The position numbers and the translations under genes are program-made. Of a stretch of 64,000 nt of DNA, positions 10,791 through 22,524 are shown in pieces. The notes under the pieces are model-generated. The model ran no database searches and was not told the DNA's origin. It saw only the letters and a program-made list of their open reading frames with translations. Location of the stretch: the NCBI GenBank assembly GCA_021292105.1, contig CM037861.1, forward strand, positions 52,168,920 through 52,232,919. The letters run 5' to 3'. Source of the stretch: Anadara kagoshimensis (taxonomy: Eukaryota; Mollusca; Bivalvia; Arcoida; Arcidae). Positions within the stretch are counted from its first letter, which is position 1. Each line of letters opens with the position of its first letter.

Positions 10791-10827
10791 TCTGACTTAG
10801 AATCTGTTGTTATATCAAAACTTTAAC
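10791..10827 (-). other. 5' UTR part of the choline transporter exon, with acceptor
   Basis: On the minus strand a T-rich tract ('cttttttcattatttttag') ends in AG at 10828, directly before 37 nt leading to the ATG. This looks like a normal 3' splice site, so the transcript should begin in a separate non-coding exon further right. Confidence 0.6.
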
Positions 10828-10845
10828 CTAAAAATAATGAAAAAA

Positions 10846-10876
10846 GTATTATTTATTTATTTATTTATTTATTTAT
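10846..10876. repeat. Microsatellite (TTTA)n
   Basis: About seven tandem TTTA/ATTT units. Confidence 0.9.
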
Positions 10877-11039
10877 CCACAGCATGTACATACTGTTGGT
10901 CAGGGAATTTTTATCCACTTTCAACTATTGTAGAATGGCGCAAAATTTAAACTTGTCAATAATGAGTTTTTGTGTGGTCCATCAGGAACAGAAATTCACT
11001 AACTGACTACCCATATAAACTTTGCTACTGCATTCAAGA

Positions 11040-11097
11040 TGAAAAGAGATGAGATGACACAAGACAAGATGGAGACGAGATGAGACGAGACAAGATG

Positions 11098-11175
<78 letters not shown>
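11040..11175. repeat. GA-rich minisatellite grading into (GA)n
   Basis: Begins with loose repeats of 'gagatgagacgagacaagatg' type sequence and becomes nearly pure GA with occasional GAAA from about 11098. The minus-strand open frame here is a Ser/Leu simple-repeat translation and not a gene. Confidence 0.9.
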
Positions 11176-11176
<1 letters not shown>

Positions 11177-11383
11177 GTGCTTTATGCTAAAAAAAGTTTC
11201 TTTCACTCATACCAAAGCAGTCAGTTCTAAAGTGATGAAAAAAGCACTAACCAAACCAAAACCAAGAGAAAAGGGGGAAATAATCACTTTTTGATGTTTA
11301 TTAATAAATATTAATAATACTGTACTATGCATACATGTATGTGCACAAACAAACACAAATACACACACTCAGAAATATAAACA

Positions 11384-12925
11384 AGAGGCCCATGGGCCTT
11401 AACGCTCACCTGTGACCTTTGAAGCCATGAGCTTCATTCAAATATCAAAATGATAATTCGGCCAACATTCTAATATGCATCCCTATACAAACAGTTTATA
11501 GTTTTTGAGATAAATAATCATTTCAGTATTTGTTTGTATCTGTGATCTTGACATTTGAACCCATGCTCTTCATTCATAAATCAAAATGACCACTGTGCCA
11601 GTACCAACAATATTCTAATATACATGCCTATACAAAAAGTTAATAGTTTTCAAGATAATTACCCATTTAGGTATTCATTCGCATCTGTGACCTTGACCTT
11701 TGAACCCATGACCTTCATTCATATATCAAAATGATCATTAGGATAATACCTAATTATTCTAATATACATGCCTATACAAAAGGTTTATAGTTTTTGAAAT
11801 AAATAATCATTTCAGACCTTGTTCACATCTGTGAACTTGACCTTTGAACCCATAACCTTCATTTATATATCAAAATGGTTGTTAGGCTAATACCTACAAT
11901 ATTTTAATATACATGCCTATACAAAAAGTTCATAGTTTTTGAGATAAATAATCATTTCAGTACTTGTTTACATCTGTGACCTTGACCTTTGAACTCATGA
12001 CCTTTATTCATATATCAAAATGACCATTGGGCCATTACCTACAATATTCTAATATACATGCCTATACAAAAAGTCTATAGTTTTAGAGATAAATAATCAT
12101 TTCAGTACTTGTTTACATCTGTGACCTTGACCTTTGAACTCATGACCTTTAATTATATATCAAAATGACCATTGGGCCATTACCTACAATATTCTAATAT
12201 ACATGCCTATACAAAAAGTTCATAGTTTTGCAGATAATTAACTATTTTGGTAACTTTGTACATCTGTGACCTTGACCTTTGAAACCATGAACTTAATCAA
12301 TATATCAAAATGATCGTCATGTCAATACCTACAATTAACCAAAAATCCTACATCATTATCACCAGAAATGTTTTAAAAAAAGCATTTTTTATCAAAGGTC
12401 AAAGACTGGGACATGACCTTGACCTTTGACCTTGACATCAATCGGAAGAAAATCGCAAGACAAGATCAACAGTGAAAACGCCATACAATTATCTTCAGCC
12501 ATTATGAAGTTATAACAATAAATGTCTCATTTTAAAAATTACATAATTTTACGCAAAAAACGCGTAACCTATTTTTCGTCCAATTTTCATGAAAAACACA
12601 ATTTTAGTGTATCTAGGTATCCTGAATCCAAATATCCAATCAAAATTTGCCTGCACCTTTTGGTTTCAGAGAAGAAGATTTTTTTGTCTTTTGGCTATTT
12701 ATAGTAACGGCAGCCATATTGTTGGGCGTGGTCAAACCCCGAACACAATTTTGAAAGCCTGTTACCCAGGCATAATAATCACCAAGTTTCATCAAATTTG
12801 GCTCAGTAGTTTTGGTGGAGAAGATTAAAATGTAAAGTTTACGCACGACGCACGACGAACGACGCACGACGGACGGTGATAGATAGCAATAGCTCATCTG
12901 AGCCTTTCGGCTAAGGTGAGCTAAA
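11384..12925 (+). mobile_element. Helentron-like non-autonomous element with ~145-bp internal array, copy 1
   Basis: Starts 'caagaggcccatgggcct' then 'gctcacctg'; ends in a hairpin 'gctcatctgagcc' / 'ggctaaggtgagc' followed at once by CTAA. The 5' 'gctcacct' and 3' 'aggtgagc' form subterminal inverted repeats. Inside are about six copies of a ~145-bp monomer containing 'catctgtgaccttgacc', 'tatatcaaaatga', 'atatacatgcctataca' and 'gataaataatcatttc'. A unique 3' part includes 'gcaaaaaacgcgtaacc' and a CGACG-rich run near 12845. A 3' hairpin, CTAR end and central tandem array fit Helentron/HINE elements (inference). No protein is encoded. Confidence 0.75.
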
Positions 12926-14339
12926 AAAGAGAGAAATTTAATGCTTTGACAAAGTGTACATGTCAGAAATGTTGAGACTGTTCTATTAAGTGTCTTGAAT
13001 GTGTAGAATTGATATAGTAGTGTTGTGCATGTCTTGTAGTCGTAATCAATAACAGAGAAGAACCAATTATCATCAATTCACTTCCACAAAAACGACCATT
13101 ATAATTTTTAAGTAGCAGATACACACCAATGACATCACTTTTATGTAACTATACATTTTAATTTAAATTGCATTAGATTTAAGTCAAATGTGTGCGATAA
13201 CTTCGTGGCAATAACTTTAAGACTAACACACTGTTAATTATTAAGTAAAGAAGTATAGTATAGATTCAAGCCAATTATCATTAAATTGATTTTGTAAGTG
13301 TGCTTTTTTTGTGTCGTGTAAATTTCAGCTATTTTGGGGAATTGCAAAAAAAAAATTGAATAAATAAAATGTGAAAATTCCCTAAGGCATGTTAAATTCC
13401 TAAATATTGGCAAAACTGCAAAAATATGCCCTCTTGCAAAATGACAACAATACAATTTCTAAAAAATTTCCAGACTCAAAAAAATAAACATGTACCTCAA
13501 CAGTAAATTAGAACTTGAAAACTCATACTTTTTTCAAATTTCACAGATTCAGACTCTAACTCAAAATTTCATTTGTTCCAAAAAAGATTAAATTTTTTAC
13601 CATTTCAAATTTATTTAATTGTACAAATTAACCCCAAAAACTGTCATCCAAAATTGAAGTCTAAGGCACTTAAAGTTACTTCTAACTGTATTATTGGTAT
13701 GAAATGGCTACTACAACAAAAAGTGCAAGTTCAAACTTCAGCATGATTACAGCATGGAAAAATAAAAGCACTAATTGTACAAACATTAGAACATAAATAT
13801 GAAAAATGATGTAACCAATTATCTTTGGTGGCTGCTAAGTTAAATAATGGTTCATTAAATACTATATTCATTACATTAATTTACATTTTTTTCTTAAAAT
13901 TTATTTTTTTAACAGGAAGTTGAAGTTAAAAATATTTGATGACAACATAATACAACTTCAGCTCAGACTCACTGATTAGATGTTTAAATATCAATAGTTA
14001 TCTGAACAATTTAGTCTGTTTGATGATTTAAGAATTAGTAACATAATTTTGAAGTTTTTGTGACATACAATGATGAAGTTGTTACTTGTTGAAAATATGT
14101 TTAATTAGAGATAATACATAAATAAAATATGTCAATTTAAGTACAGAAAAATTAATTCAGAGTCAAAACATGCACTTACCAAAAGTGTTTCTATAAATGC
14201 TCTTAAATAAGGGTCACTAGATAGATATTTTAATTTTTTTTTACAATACCTATATGGGGCAAGGGTACCAACTTTTACAGTGCTTGTCAAAATGTTGTAA
14301 TAAAAACTTCTTTAGGGTAGCATAACCATTTAGGGCCCA
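12926..14339. other. AT-rich stretch without recognisable gene
   Basis: No exon-like frame or strong repeat structure on either strand. The minus-strand frame at 13234-13455 is Phe/Ile/Leu-rich and unlike any family I know. Confidence 0.5.
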
Positions 14340-14598
14340 GGCCCCGGTTTCACAATCATTCCTTAGCTAAGATTTTCCTTAACTTAAATTTAGCAAATTT
14401 TGGTAATCATTTTCTGGAACTATTGATTAATATTTTTGTCAAAACTAAATGCAAATGTTTTAATCTAGAAAATATCTTAAGATTGACACCTTAAAATCCC
14501 GAATATCTTCTTAATTAACAAACTTAAAAAAGATTAAAATTTTGCAAGATTTAAGTTAAGGAAAATCTTAGCCAAGAAATGATTGTGAAACCGGGGCC
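14340..14598. mobile_element. TIR mini-element family A, well-preserved copy
   Basis: Left end GGCCCCGGTTTCACAATCAT continuing 'tccttagctaagattttcc'; the right end is the near-exact reverse complement ('ggaaaatcttagccaag' to 'gtgaaaccggggcc'). Inverted ends of roughly 50 bp, 259 bp in total, no coding capacity. Related copies lie at 50259-50521 and 6421-6664. Confidence 0.88.
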
Positions 14599-16089
14599 AG
14601 TCAAGTTAAGGGAAACACATTTATTTATATTTAGGACTATTATGACAGAATTAGACAACAAGTGAAACTCGGACTTCTAAATAAAGGTCCTGATGAGAGG
14701 TCAAGAAAAGAACTGTGAATAATAAATGACATAAGGTAGGACAGCAGAACATCAAGAGGGTTGTTGAGGGAAAAACGGCAAAATCACAAAACAGCAGAAC
14801 TCTAAAGATCTAGATGCAATAATACAGTAACAAGGTATTTAATGCATCTACAGCTTAAATGTTTTCAGAATAAAAATTTGGCAATGTCAGAACATGACAA
14901 AAGCAGCAGGTAATATGGTAAAGGTCATGCAGTCACAGCCAGATGAAAATACATAACAGAAATACATGTATAAGTCATTGTGTGATTTTAAATTGCTCCC
15001 GGGAAGGTGTGTTTCAAGTGAAAAATGTAGTATTGTGAAGTAATATAAATGCTGGCTAATATTGGAAATACCATACCAATTCTTCATAAAGACTGAATAA
15101 TGCTGGCAATTTATAATATTGTGTGTGCATGTGTGTGTGTGTGTGTGTGTGTGTGTATGAGAGAGAGAGAGTGAGAGAGAGAGAGAGAAATTGAATGGTT
15201 TAAATGCCAATATTAACAAACGTATGCTTAATAAATGAAATAATTGGACTAAATTAAACATTGTATTTCTTCATATCTGTCCAACAAAAATCAATTACTA
15301 GCTGATTAGTAAAACAAGTAGTTTTGATTGTACATTAAACCAGTGTATAAATGCCGATAGTTTGACCGTGAAGTGCCATAAATGATGTCTGCCATGACAC
15401 TAATGTGATGTAAGCTAATGTAATGGAACAATATCCACTTTGGTGGTTATAGTCAGTGGCTTAATAAAACTATTCCCGACCGTAATATTCATCTAATATA
15501 CTGTGCAAATGAAAAACTTGTTGATGACAACATGAGACATTCGGGTAAAATATATACTGTCTTGATTTGATTTTTTCAATAAAATGCTGTACTTCATCAT
15601 GTTCATTATAATACAAGAATCATAAACTGGTAAAGTTTCATTCATTTTTCCAGAAACACTTTTAATCTACAGATTAATAATATAGAAAGTTTATAGGCTT
15701 TGGTGGTGTTTAATCCAAACAATTTCTAGAAGAAATTGAAATATGACAAACTGGTCTAAAAATGATCTAGATGGACTAAAAAATCATTATATTGTGTGAT
15801 ATAAAGAGTTCATTTAGCATGTAGATCAAAAATATATTTGGTTTTAATGGTGTTTATTCTACCAATTAAAAAGAAAACCATCTGTCCAAAATGGAACAAA
15901 CAGGGCTTGTTATAGACTACCAAACAAGAAGAAAACCTCTGGCTCCAAATGGATCCCAAAATGGACTAAATAGACTCTAGTCCAAATTTTATTCTTGAAT
16001 TTGCGGCATAAATGTTTTACATATTTTCAACACATACAATTTGGGGCATTGACCATGTGGTATGCAGGTCCTGTTTTTGTAATTAGCAC
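14599..16089. other. No gene recognised; simple repeat and echo motifs
   Basis: Includes a (GT)n tract at 15121-15158 running into GA repeats to 15188. Near 15690-15980 two loose copies of a 'ggtgttta...ccaa...aagaaa' theme alternate with 'aaatggactaaa'. No exon signal was seen. Confidence 0.45.
15121..15188. repeat. Microsatellite (GT)n-(GA)n
   Basis: Compound dinucleotide repeat; the minus-strand open frame over it translates as Ser-Leu and Thr-His runs. Confidence 0.92.
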
Positions 16090-16322
16090 TAATTTCAAAG
16101 GGCAATAACTCCGAGGAAAATCAGCAAACTAGGGTTAACAAAATGTGCATCTCCTATCAATGCTGATGCTTTGCATAATTTTTCATGAAATAGTGCTCTA
16201 TAGTTTAGGAGAATTTGCACAGACAAGAATGTTGGATGGAGGACAGGGAGAAGGATGGAAGGAAAGATGGACAGACGGACTCTCAAATTTAATATCCGCC
16301 TCTTTCTTCGAAAGACGAGGTT
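16090..16322 (+). repeat. Interspersed repeat, same family as window start
   Basis: 'caaagggcaataactccgag', then 'gcataatttttcatgaaa', 'cacagacaagaatgttgga', a GGAC/GGAAG-rich stretch and 'tcaaatttaatatccgcctc' with 'cttcgaaagacgagg'. The last half matches 60-170. A common style of bivalve repeat in my experience; name unknown. Confidence 0.55.
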
Positions 16323-16364
16323 AAAATGAAATCATGATACATGGTAAACAAATATTGAGATTGA

Positions 16365-16600
16365 GAGTTTAATGGTTGAGAAGTCTTAAGTGTGTACTTC
16401 TGATCACACTGCTTTCACTGTCTTTGGTCGAATCCCACTTGGGGCACATCCTAGTGAAAGATAGTTTATCAGTTTTTCAATGATTGATGGTATTCTCCTG
16501 AGGCATTCTGGGTTCCTTCACCATCCATGAAATGACCACCTTGATATAAGTGAAAAAAACTTGACTTGAGAATTAAAATCTCATTACTTGACCACTCCTC
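16365..16600 (+). mobile_element. Diverged tRNA-derived SINE
   Basis: A box-B-like GGTCGAATCCC lies at 16426-16436, and the tail carries 'gatataagtgaaa' and 'cttgactt', the tail motif of the better SINE copy at 43229-43565. The box A region is poorly conserved. An old, inactive copy. Confidence 0.55.
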
Positions 16601-17984
16601 TCAACTCTACATATTGAGACCATTGGTTATAAAACAGAAAATTTTATCAATCTCAGAACCAGATATTAGTACATGTATGCGTTTTAAAATTAACATTTTT
16701 GTAAATTATAAGGAATTGATTTGAGTTTAGTTATATAATGAATCGGCCAACTAACAAACCTGCAATCAATCATGTACATGCAGTTCATTATTTTGTATTA
16801 CATTTTTCATACACGGAATATATTGACATATTTTCCAATATTTGATTAACGACAAGTTTCTTACTCAATTACCGTTTTAACAAACACACATGTATAATGA
16901 AAATATCTTAAAATAAATTCATTTCTAGGTTCAATAGAACTTTTAATTAAATGGAGACAAGTTGCATTAGTTGCTAGAAAATTTGAACGTTCCAAGATTT
17001 TCACAAAAACAGGTGGGCAACTACAGTACTAATAACTCAGATTTTTACAGAACCTTGCCAGTTTGGGGTTTCAAAACCCTGCAATGTTAATACTGATTTC
17101 TTTTAATTTATTTCATCAAACTATATATGTAGGAATTATTTCTGAGACTTAAAGGGGTTAACCTACACACATAGACCAAACATGACTATGGATTCGAATT
17201 ACGATTTTGACTTCGAGGCGATCTCTAGTAACCTACCCTGACCATTAAGATTGTTGAGGATTTCCAAACATATAATTTAAGTGTTTCTTCTATATCATTC
17301 CAGATGATGAAACAGCTATCAATACAATGTTTCCTAATTCCATTTAATGTGTATAGCCTGTTAAGTGTTGCTGGGATTTTTTGTAGAGAATTTCTTCAAA
17401 GTAACCCATAATTAAAGTGGCATATGTGAGAGCAAACTTTAATTCTTCCAACATTTGTTGGTACTTTTTATCACTGAAGAAACATTTAGTTGTTTTTTTT
17501 TTTTTATTGTTGTTGCTTTTTTTTTGGGGGGGGGGGGTTAGATTCACCTGTGTTCATAAACTGAGAGCCAACAGGTTGCAAATGGCCAACAATAATTTTT
17601 CATATTAAAGCCTAGTACAAAATACTTTTAATTTGCTTGTATGGTTCTCCATGGTTTGTCTGTTAGAATAAACCCACAAAATTCATACACCATATCAGTT
17701 AATAGAATTTCTGATTGAATTCTGTTTTTGTTTTGTGGATAATGTATAAACATGTAGACATTTTGGAATAAGTTTCAAGGTTAACAGAGTATATGGTCAT
17801 TAGAAGTATAAAATAAATGTAGCAAGTCTAGCTTATGTGTGCTTAATCAGGCTGTATAATATGCTTACACATGACTTCATCTTATTTACCAAGAGACTGC
17901 TCATGTCACAAAACCTCACTCTACCATTGGTATGATAAATGGACAATTAAGATCGCTGCTGTTTTATATAGACTGTAGTCAAGT
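16601..17984. other. AT-rich stretch without recognisable gene
   Basis: Holds a poly-T tract (17492-17525) running straight into 12 G residues (17526-17537). The small frames over this tract are low complexity. Nothing exon-like was found. Confidence 0.5.
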
Positions 17985-18420
17985 TTTTAGAGTTAGAGTG
18001 AGCAAGGTCAAAAGTACTTCTGTTATGCAAATTTTATGCACTGTCAGTGTACTAATTTTCACTATTTAGCTGTAAAATTTTTGTAAAAACTGCCAAAAAA
18101 ATTTGTTCTATGTGTAAAATAATGTATATTCTTTGTCTTAGTCAGTTTCATAAATTCACGAACAAGAGCATTTATAATACTTATGTTATGCAAGTTTTAA
18201 CAAAGTCAAATTATGAAATTTTGTCACTAAAGTTAAGAGTTTTGAGTGAATAACGTCAAAAGTACTTCTGTTATGCAAATTTTAATTACTGTCAGTGTAG
18301 TTTTATGCTAGCTGTGTACTAATTTTTGCTATTTCATGGTCAAACATTTTCTACAAACATTAGTACCATGTGGAATAGTATATATTCTTCTTCTTAGTCA
18401 GTTTCATAAAAATGGGAATA
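17985..18420. repeat. Imperfect tandem duplication, ~245-bp step
   Basis: 'gtcaaaagtacttctgttat' followed by 'gcaaattttaa/tgcactgtcagtgta' and, further on, 'cttagtcagtttcataaa' occur in the same order twice (from about 18006 and 18252), with indels between the copies. Confidence 0.75.
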
Positions 18421-18477
18421 TTACACCTCGTAAAAAAGTCAGAAATTACAAAACTGTATCCAGTGTCTGCAGTATCA

Positions 18478-18565
18478 GCATGATTATAAAGCCAAGTTGA
18501 CAGTTACCTATAATACATGACATGATTATAAAGCCACGTTGACAGATGCCTATAATACATGAGAT
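18478..18565. repeat. Short tandem duplication (~52 bp)
   Basis: 'catgattataaagcca(a/c)gttgacag' followed by 'cctataatacatga' occurs twice in a row. Confidence 0.8.
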
Positions 18566-18939
18566 GTTTGATATTCATTTTTAATGATTCACCAGTAATA
18601 ACTGATATCACTGTGCAATGGTCACTAAAATTCTGTCAAATAGTTGTATTTATTTTTTAATAACTGTTCGGTACATTGATTCTCTGTAGACTATCAGGAG
18701 AAAAAATGACACCAATCCATCATGGATGCTTCTAATAAACATCCAAGTAAGAAATTAAGTATATAGGCAAACAGCTTTAACCAGTCGCTTGAACTTTCAT
18801 TAGGAATATCTACATGTGATGATATATGTAATACAAAGGTAGTAATAGGATTCATAGTTAATACATAAACGAAGTATGTTCCCAGTTTTGTAGACACCTG
18901 TGTCCCCTTTACATTGATGTACCGGTCATTTAATAAACA

Positions 18940-19071
18940 TTTAAATTAAAGGTCAAGCAGATAGGTCAATATTGTTTGCCTATACCTTGCTTAGCTCACC
19001 ACTGTTATAATCGAGCTCAGCATATATCGTGCATCAAGTTTGACCTTGTCGTTCGACCTTTAATTTGATTA
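18940..19071. mobile_element. TIR mini-element family C
   Basis: Left 'aaattaaaggtcaagcag' plus 'aggtcaa' is inverted at the right as 'tttgacctt' with 'gacctttaattt'. A further half-copy lies at 19205-19255 ('aaattaaaggtcaaacgg'), and a larger relative at 34366-34568 shares the 'gcttgacctttaattt' block and the GGCAAAC end. Confidence 0.6.
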
Positions 19072-19599
19072 TTAGATTAAGATTGGACTAATAGATTGTA
19101 ATTTAGGTAAGACAGCATATTTCATTACCACAGACACCCGGTCATCTAACCTTATATATTAACTTTATATAGCCACTATATTACACAATAGATATATGTC
19201 TGTTTGAATATTCAAATTAAAGGTCAAACGGCCAGGTCAAACTTAACACACTATACCTTCGGATACATTTGACATGAATCCACTCTGATGATATTAAGAA
19301 ATGTAATCAAATGGGAAGTTATTAAATTTTTCTTGTTATATGTTTGGCAAGACTAAAATCAGATTAAGTGTCACAGATATTTTGTGTAGAACTAGGGTAA
19401 TTCATGGATATATACAACATCTCATTCTAATAGTTAGTCTGTACTAGTCAAATTAGGCCTTAGAGGAATACTATCAATGTAAAACTTCTATGTTAAGATT
19501 TTTTTCTTTTATTCTATATCCAATTTTTTGACAGTATGTTCAATGTATGTTATATGTATTCGATTTTCAATTCCTAAATATTTTCATCATATTTATAAA

Positions 19600-20510
19600 T
19601 CATAATAGAACTTCAATCATCTAAGATCCATTTTTCTCTAGCATGGTTGAACTTCTGAATTATTGAACTTGGTTCTCTAGCACGACTTAACATAACTTTG
19701 AACTTGGTCCTCTGGAATAGTTAAACATCTGAAAAATTGGACTTGGTCTAACTTAACTTTGAATCTGATTGTCTGGAATGGTTTAACTTCTGAACTTTGA
19801 ACTTGGTCCTCTGAAATAGTTTAACTTCTGAACTTTGAACTTGGGTCCTCTGTCATGGTTTGACTTTTGAACTTTGAAATTGGTCCTCTGGCAAGGTTTC
19901 ACTTTTCAACTTTGAACTAGGTGATCTAACATGAATTAACTTGTGAATAGATGAACTAGCATGATTTAACCTATGAACTTTGACCTTGGTCCTCTAGCAT
20001 GGTTTGACTCGAACCTCTGAAATAGTTTAACTTCTAAACTTTAAACTCAGTCCTCTGAAATAGTTTAACTTCTGAACTTTGGACTTCATCAAGTCTTTTA
20101 GGATGGTTTAACTTCTAAACCTTGAACTTGGTTCTCTAGCATGGCTTAACTTCTGAACTTTGAACTTACAATTCTACAATGGTTTAACTTTTGAACTTGG
20201 TTCTCTAGCATGATTTCGATTTTTTTTAACTTTAAACTTACACCTCTAGAATGGTTTATACTTTAAACTGTTGAACTTGGTCTTTTAGTATGGTTTATAC
20301 TTTTGAACTTTGACTTGGTCTTCTTGAATGGTTTAACTTCGAAACTTTGAACTTGGGTCCTCTGTCGTGGTTTGACTTTTGAACTTTGAAATTGGTCCTC
20401 TGGCAAGGATTCACTTTTCAACTTTGAACTAGGTGATCTAACATAGATTAACTTGTGAATAGATGAACTAGCATGATTTAACCTATGAACTTCTGCCAAT
20501 ATTTGTGACA
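19600..20510. repeat. Degenerate minisatellite, ~40-bp theme
   Basis: Roughly twenty diverged repeats of 'gaactttgaacttggtcctc' plus 'tggaatggtttaacttct'. A block of about 140 bp at 19843-19985 ('cttgggtcctctgtc' to 'gatttaacctatgaac') recurs nearly unchanged at 20350-20490, so the array has also grown by a segmental step of about 505 bp. The minus-strand frame at 20263-20511 translates the repeat and is not a gene. Confidence 0.85.
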
Positions 20511-20937
20511 TTGGCTGACATGTAGCACATACACTTTGACCTTAACTTCTGACATTTACCCCAACTCCATTAGCAATGATTAAAGAATATCAGATTACAG
20601 TGGGCTCATAAACCCTAGGGCTTAATACTGCTGCAAGAAACCTACAAATATTGTAGTGTCCCCATGGCAATATGTTTTTCCCTTCCATTATTTGGTTTCA
20701 ATCATCGTAAATCCAAACCACAAAGTTGCACTGGCAGATTAACATAATGACTGTCCAATGCTAGGGACATAAATGGAGGTTGTCCAGTCCCCACATATAG
20801 GAAAAAATATAAAACTCAAGGAACAGTGTCTGGATGAATGGATGGTCAGATGGACTGAAGATAATGGAACTTGAACTTAAAAAATGAAAAATAAATAATA
20901 AACATAATTTTATTATGACAATACTGCAGTCAAGTGC

Positions 20938-21011
20938 TATAGTATATGAGATGCTCAGATAACTAAGTGATTGCTAAAATGTTATTAAATTCCAAAGCCT
21001 CGTTATAAATA
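20938..21011. repeat. Left flank of filled insertion site (duplicated at 22427)
   Basis: 'tgctcagataact' to 'gcctcgttataaata' matches 22440-22502 closely ('tactcagataaca' to 'gcctcattataaata'). The family B element begins directly after the TA at 21010-21011. Confidence 0.85.
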
Positions 21012-21189
21012 CAGTCAAACCTGTCTATAAAGGTCACACAGGGGACTAGTAAAAGTGTCCTTTATGGGCAGGTGACCCTTATATACAGGTTCAAATTACA
21101 TGAATAAAGAACAATTGGGATATAATTCTACTGGCCTTTTTAAGCAGGTGGTCCTTGTATAGAGGTGGTTTTTAAAGCAAGTTTGACTG
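21012..21189 (+). mobile_element. TIR mini-element family B, intact 178-bp copy
   Basis: Starts CAGTCAAACCTGTCTATAAA, ends 'gcaagtttgactg', and is flanked by TA on both sides. Inner blocks include 'gggcaggtgacccttatata', 'caggttcaaatta', 'aaagaacaattggga' and 'gcaggtggtccttgtataga'. The arms are partly self-complementary, so the element can fold on itself. It is non-coding. The same length (178 bp) is found at 62293-62470. TA duplication fits a Tc1/mariner-type mobiliser (inference). Confidence 0.92.
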
Positions 21190-21262
21190 TAGATGTAAAA
21201 CCTTATAATGCCAATTGATGATTTTGCCACCTCACATATCGCCACACTATTAACCATTTTTT

Positions 21263-21560
21263 AGACCACTTTGGTATCTGAGTTGGTAAAATGTGTGCTC
21301 CTTAAGTGGGAGGTTTTTGGTTTAAACCCTCGACCTCGTCTGACCCAAGACTTGAAAGTGGGTAGTGACTGTTCTTGAGCCAAGTACTCTACATTGCAGA
21401 ATTAAAGTTGTGGTTCTTTTGGATGGGAACTAAAATTAAATGAGGTCCCGTGTCAGGGAAGATGTGCACAGGTAAAATTTCTGCACCTTTTCCTATAGCT
21501 GGCAATATCTTCATATAGGTGAAATATGTTTGACTAGAACATTAAACACAATTACTCATT
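21263..21560 (+). mobile_element. tRNA-derived SINE, diverged
   Basis: Parallel to 43229-43565: 'gagttggta' (box A remnant), 'tccttaagtgggaggt', a decayed box B, 'tctgacccaagacttgaaag', 'tgggtagtgactgttctt', 'gatgggaact', 'atttctgcacc', 'cctatagctgg' and the tail 'gaaatatgtttgactagaac' with 'attaaacacaatta'. RNA polymerase III promoter boxes are damaged. Confidence 0.75.
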
Positions 21561-21689
21561 AACCATTTCTTATCTAATTCTTTCTAAGCCTCTCTTGATC
21601 TATAAATCCAAACCCTTTACACTCCTAAAATCTGACAGAAAATTTAAAGAATGGCAATGAAGCAAGGTTTTACTGTGCATAATGATGAG

Positions 21690-21885
21690 TTGAGATGTGT
21701 AATGGTGTTTAAGATCCCAGTCAAGAACTTTTATTGAGACATCGCCAACTATAGGCAAAGGTTCAGAAATTCTGCCTGTGCATTGTGCTAATGACATTAC
21801 ACAGCAGGGTTATGCATCATGCAACACCTACCATGACACAGGACCTTGTTTATTTTAAGTTCCCATCTGAAAGAACTGCTATTTT
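21690..21885 (-). mobile_element. tRNA-derived SINE, 5'-truncated
   Basis: Minus-strand copy: the plus strand shows 'aatggtgtttaag', 'cagtcaagaac', 'gagacatcgccaactatagg', 'cagaaattctgcc', 'catgacacaggaccttgttt' and 'gttcccatctgaaa', the complement of the SINE body and tail seen at 43380-43555. The tRNA head is missing. Confidence 0.75.
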
Positions 21886-22426
21886 CATTTCGTAATGCCA
21901 AGTGCAACTGTACATAATGTTAAATACCAGTTATTCCTTATTAACTTGCTGCTGTGGCAAATGATTACAAACAATAGTTACCACTTACTCAACATCAGTA
22001 GCGTTACCTTAATATTTCATGAAAACACTACAGGTAGCTATCATACATACCCTTCTCCTCAATTTTTGAATCATTTTATAATTATCATAATTTAAAAAAA
22101 ATGAAATTACAGATAACTAATTGTATATTTGACTTGATTTGTGGGTGGCAGGTCATTGATTGGTTAATCAGTCTGACATCAAAATCATTTCCATGCTAGA
22201 TGTCTGGCATAATTTGAAGGTCAAAGTTCTTGTGCATATTAAAACTATGATGTCTAGTCTAGGTATCAACTGATTTTCATTTACCCCATTGGTTCAAAAT
22301 TGTATATAACATGGGACATACCATATCACAAAACTGTAAGGGAGAGAGATCAAGGTAAATCACTAGGGTGTGGGAGTTCTGGGGGTGTGGGGTTAAGAGC
22401 AAGGGCAATGCAGAAATTTTTTAGTG
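21886..22426. other. No gene recognised
   Basis: The plus frame at 21895-22095 is short and hydrophobic without family resemblance. Nothing else stands out. Confidence 0.45.
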
Positions 22427-22524
22427 CTATATTACTTGAAATACTCAGATAACAAAATGATTGCTAAGATGTTATTAAATTTCAAAGCCTCATTATAAAT
22501 ACAGTGAAACCTTATAATGGCAAA
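22427..22524. repeat. Empty-site paralogue of the family B insertion at 21012
   Basis: Matches 20938-21011 and then 21192-21212 without the 178-bp element between: 'cattataaata' is followed directly by 'cagtgaaaccttataatgg', versus 'gatgtaaaaccttataatgc' after the element in the filled copy. Confidence 0.85.
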
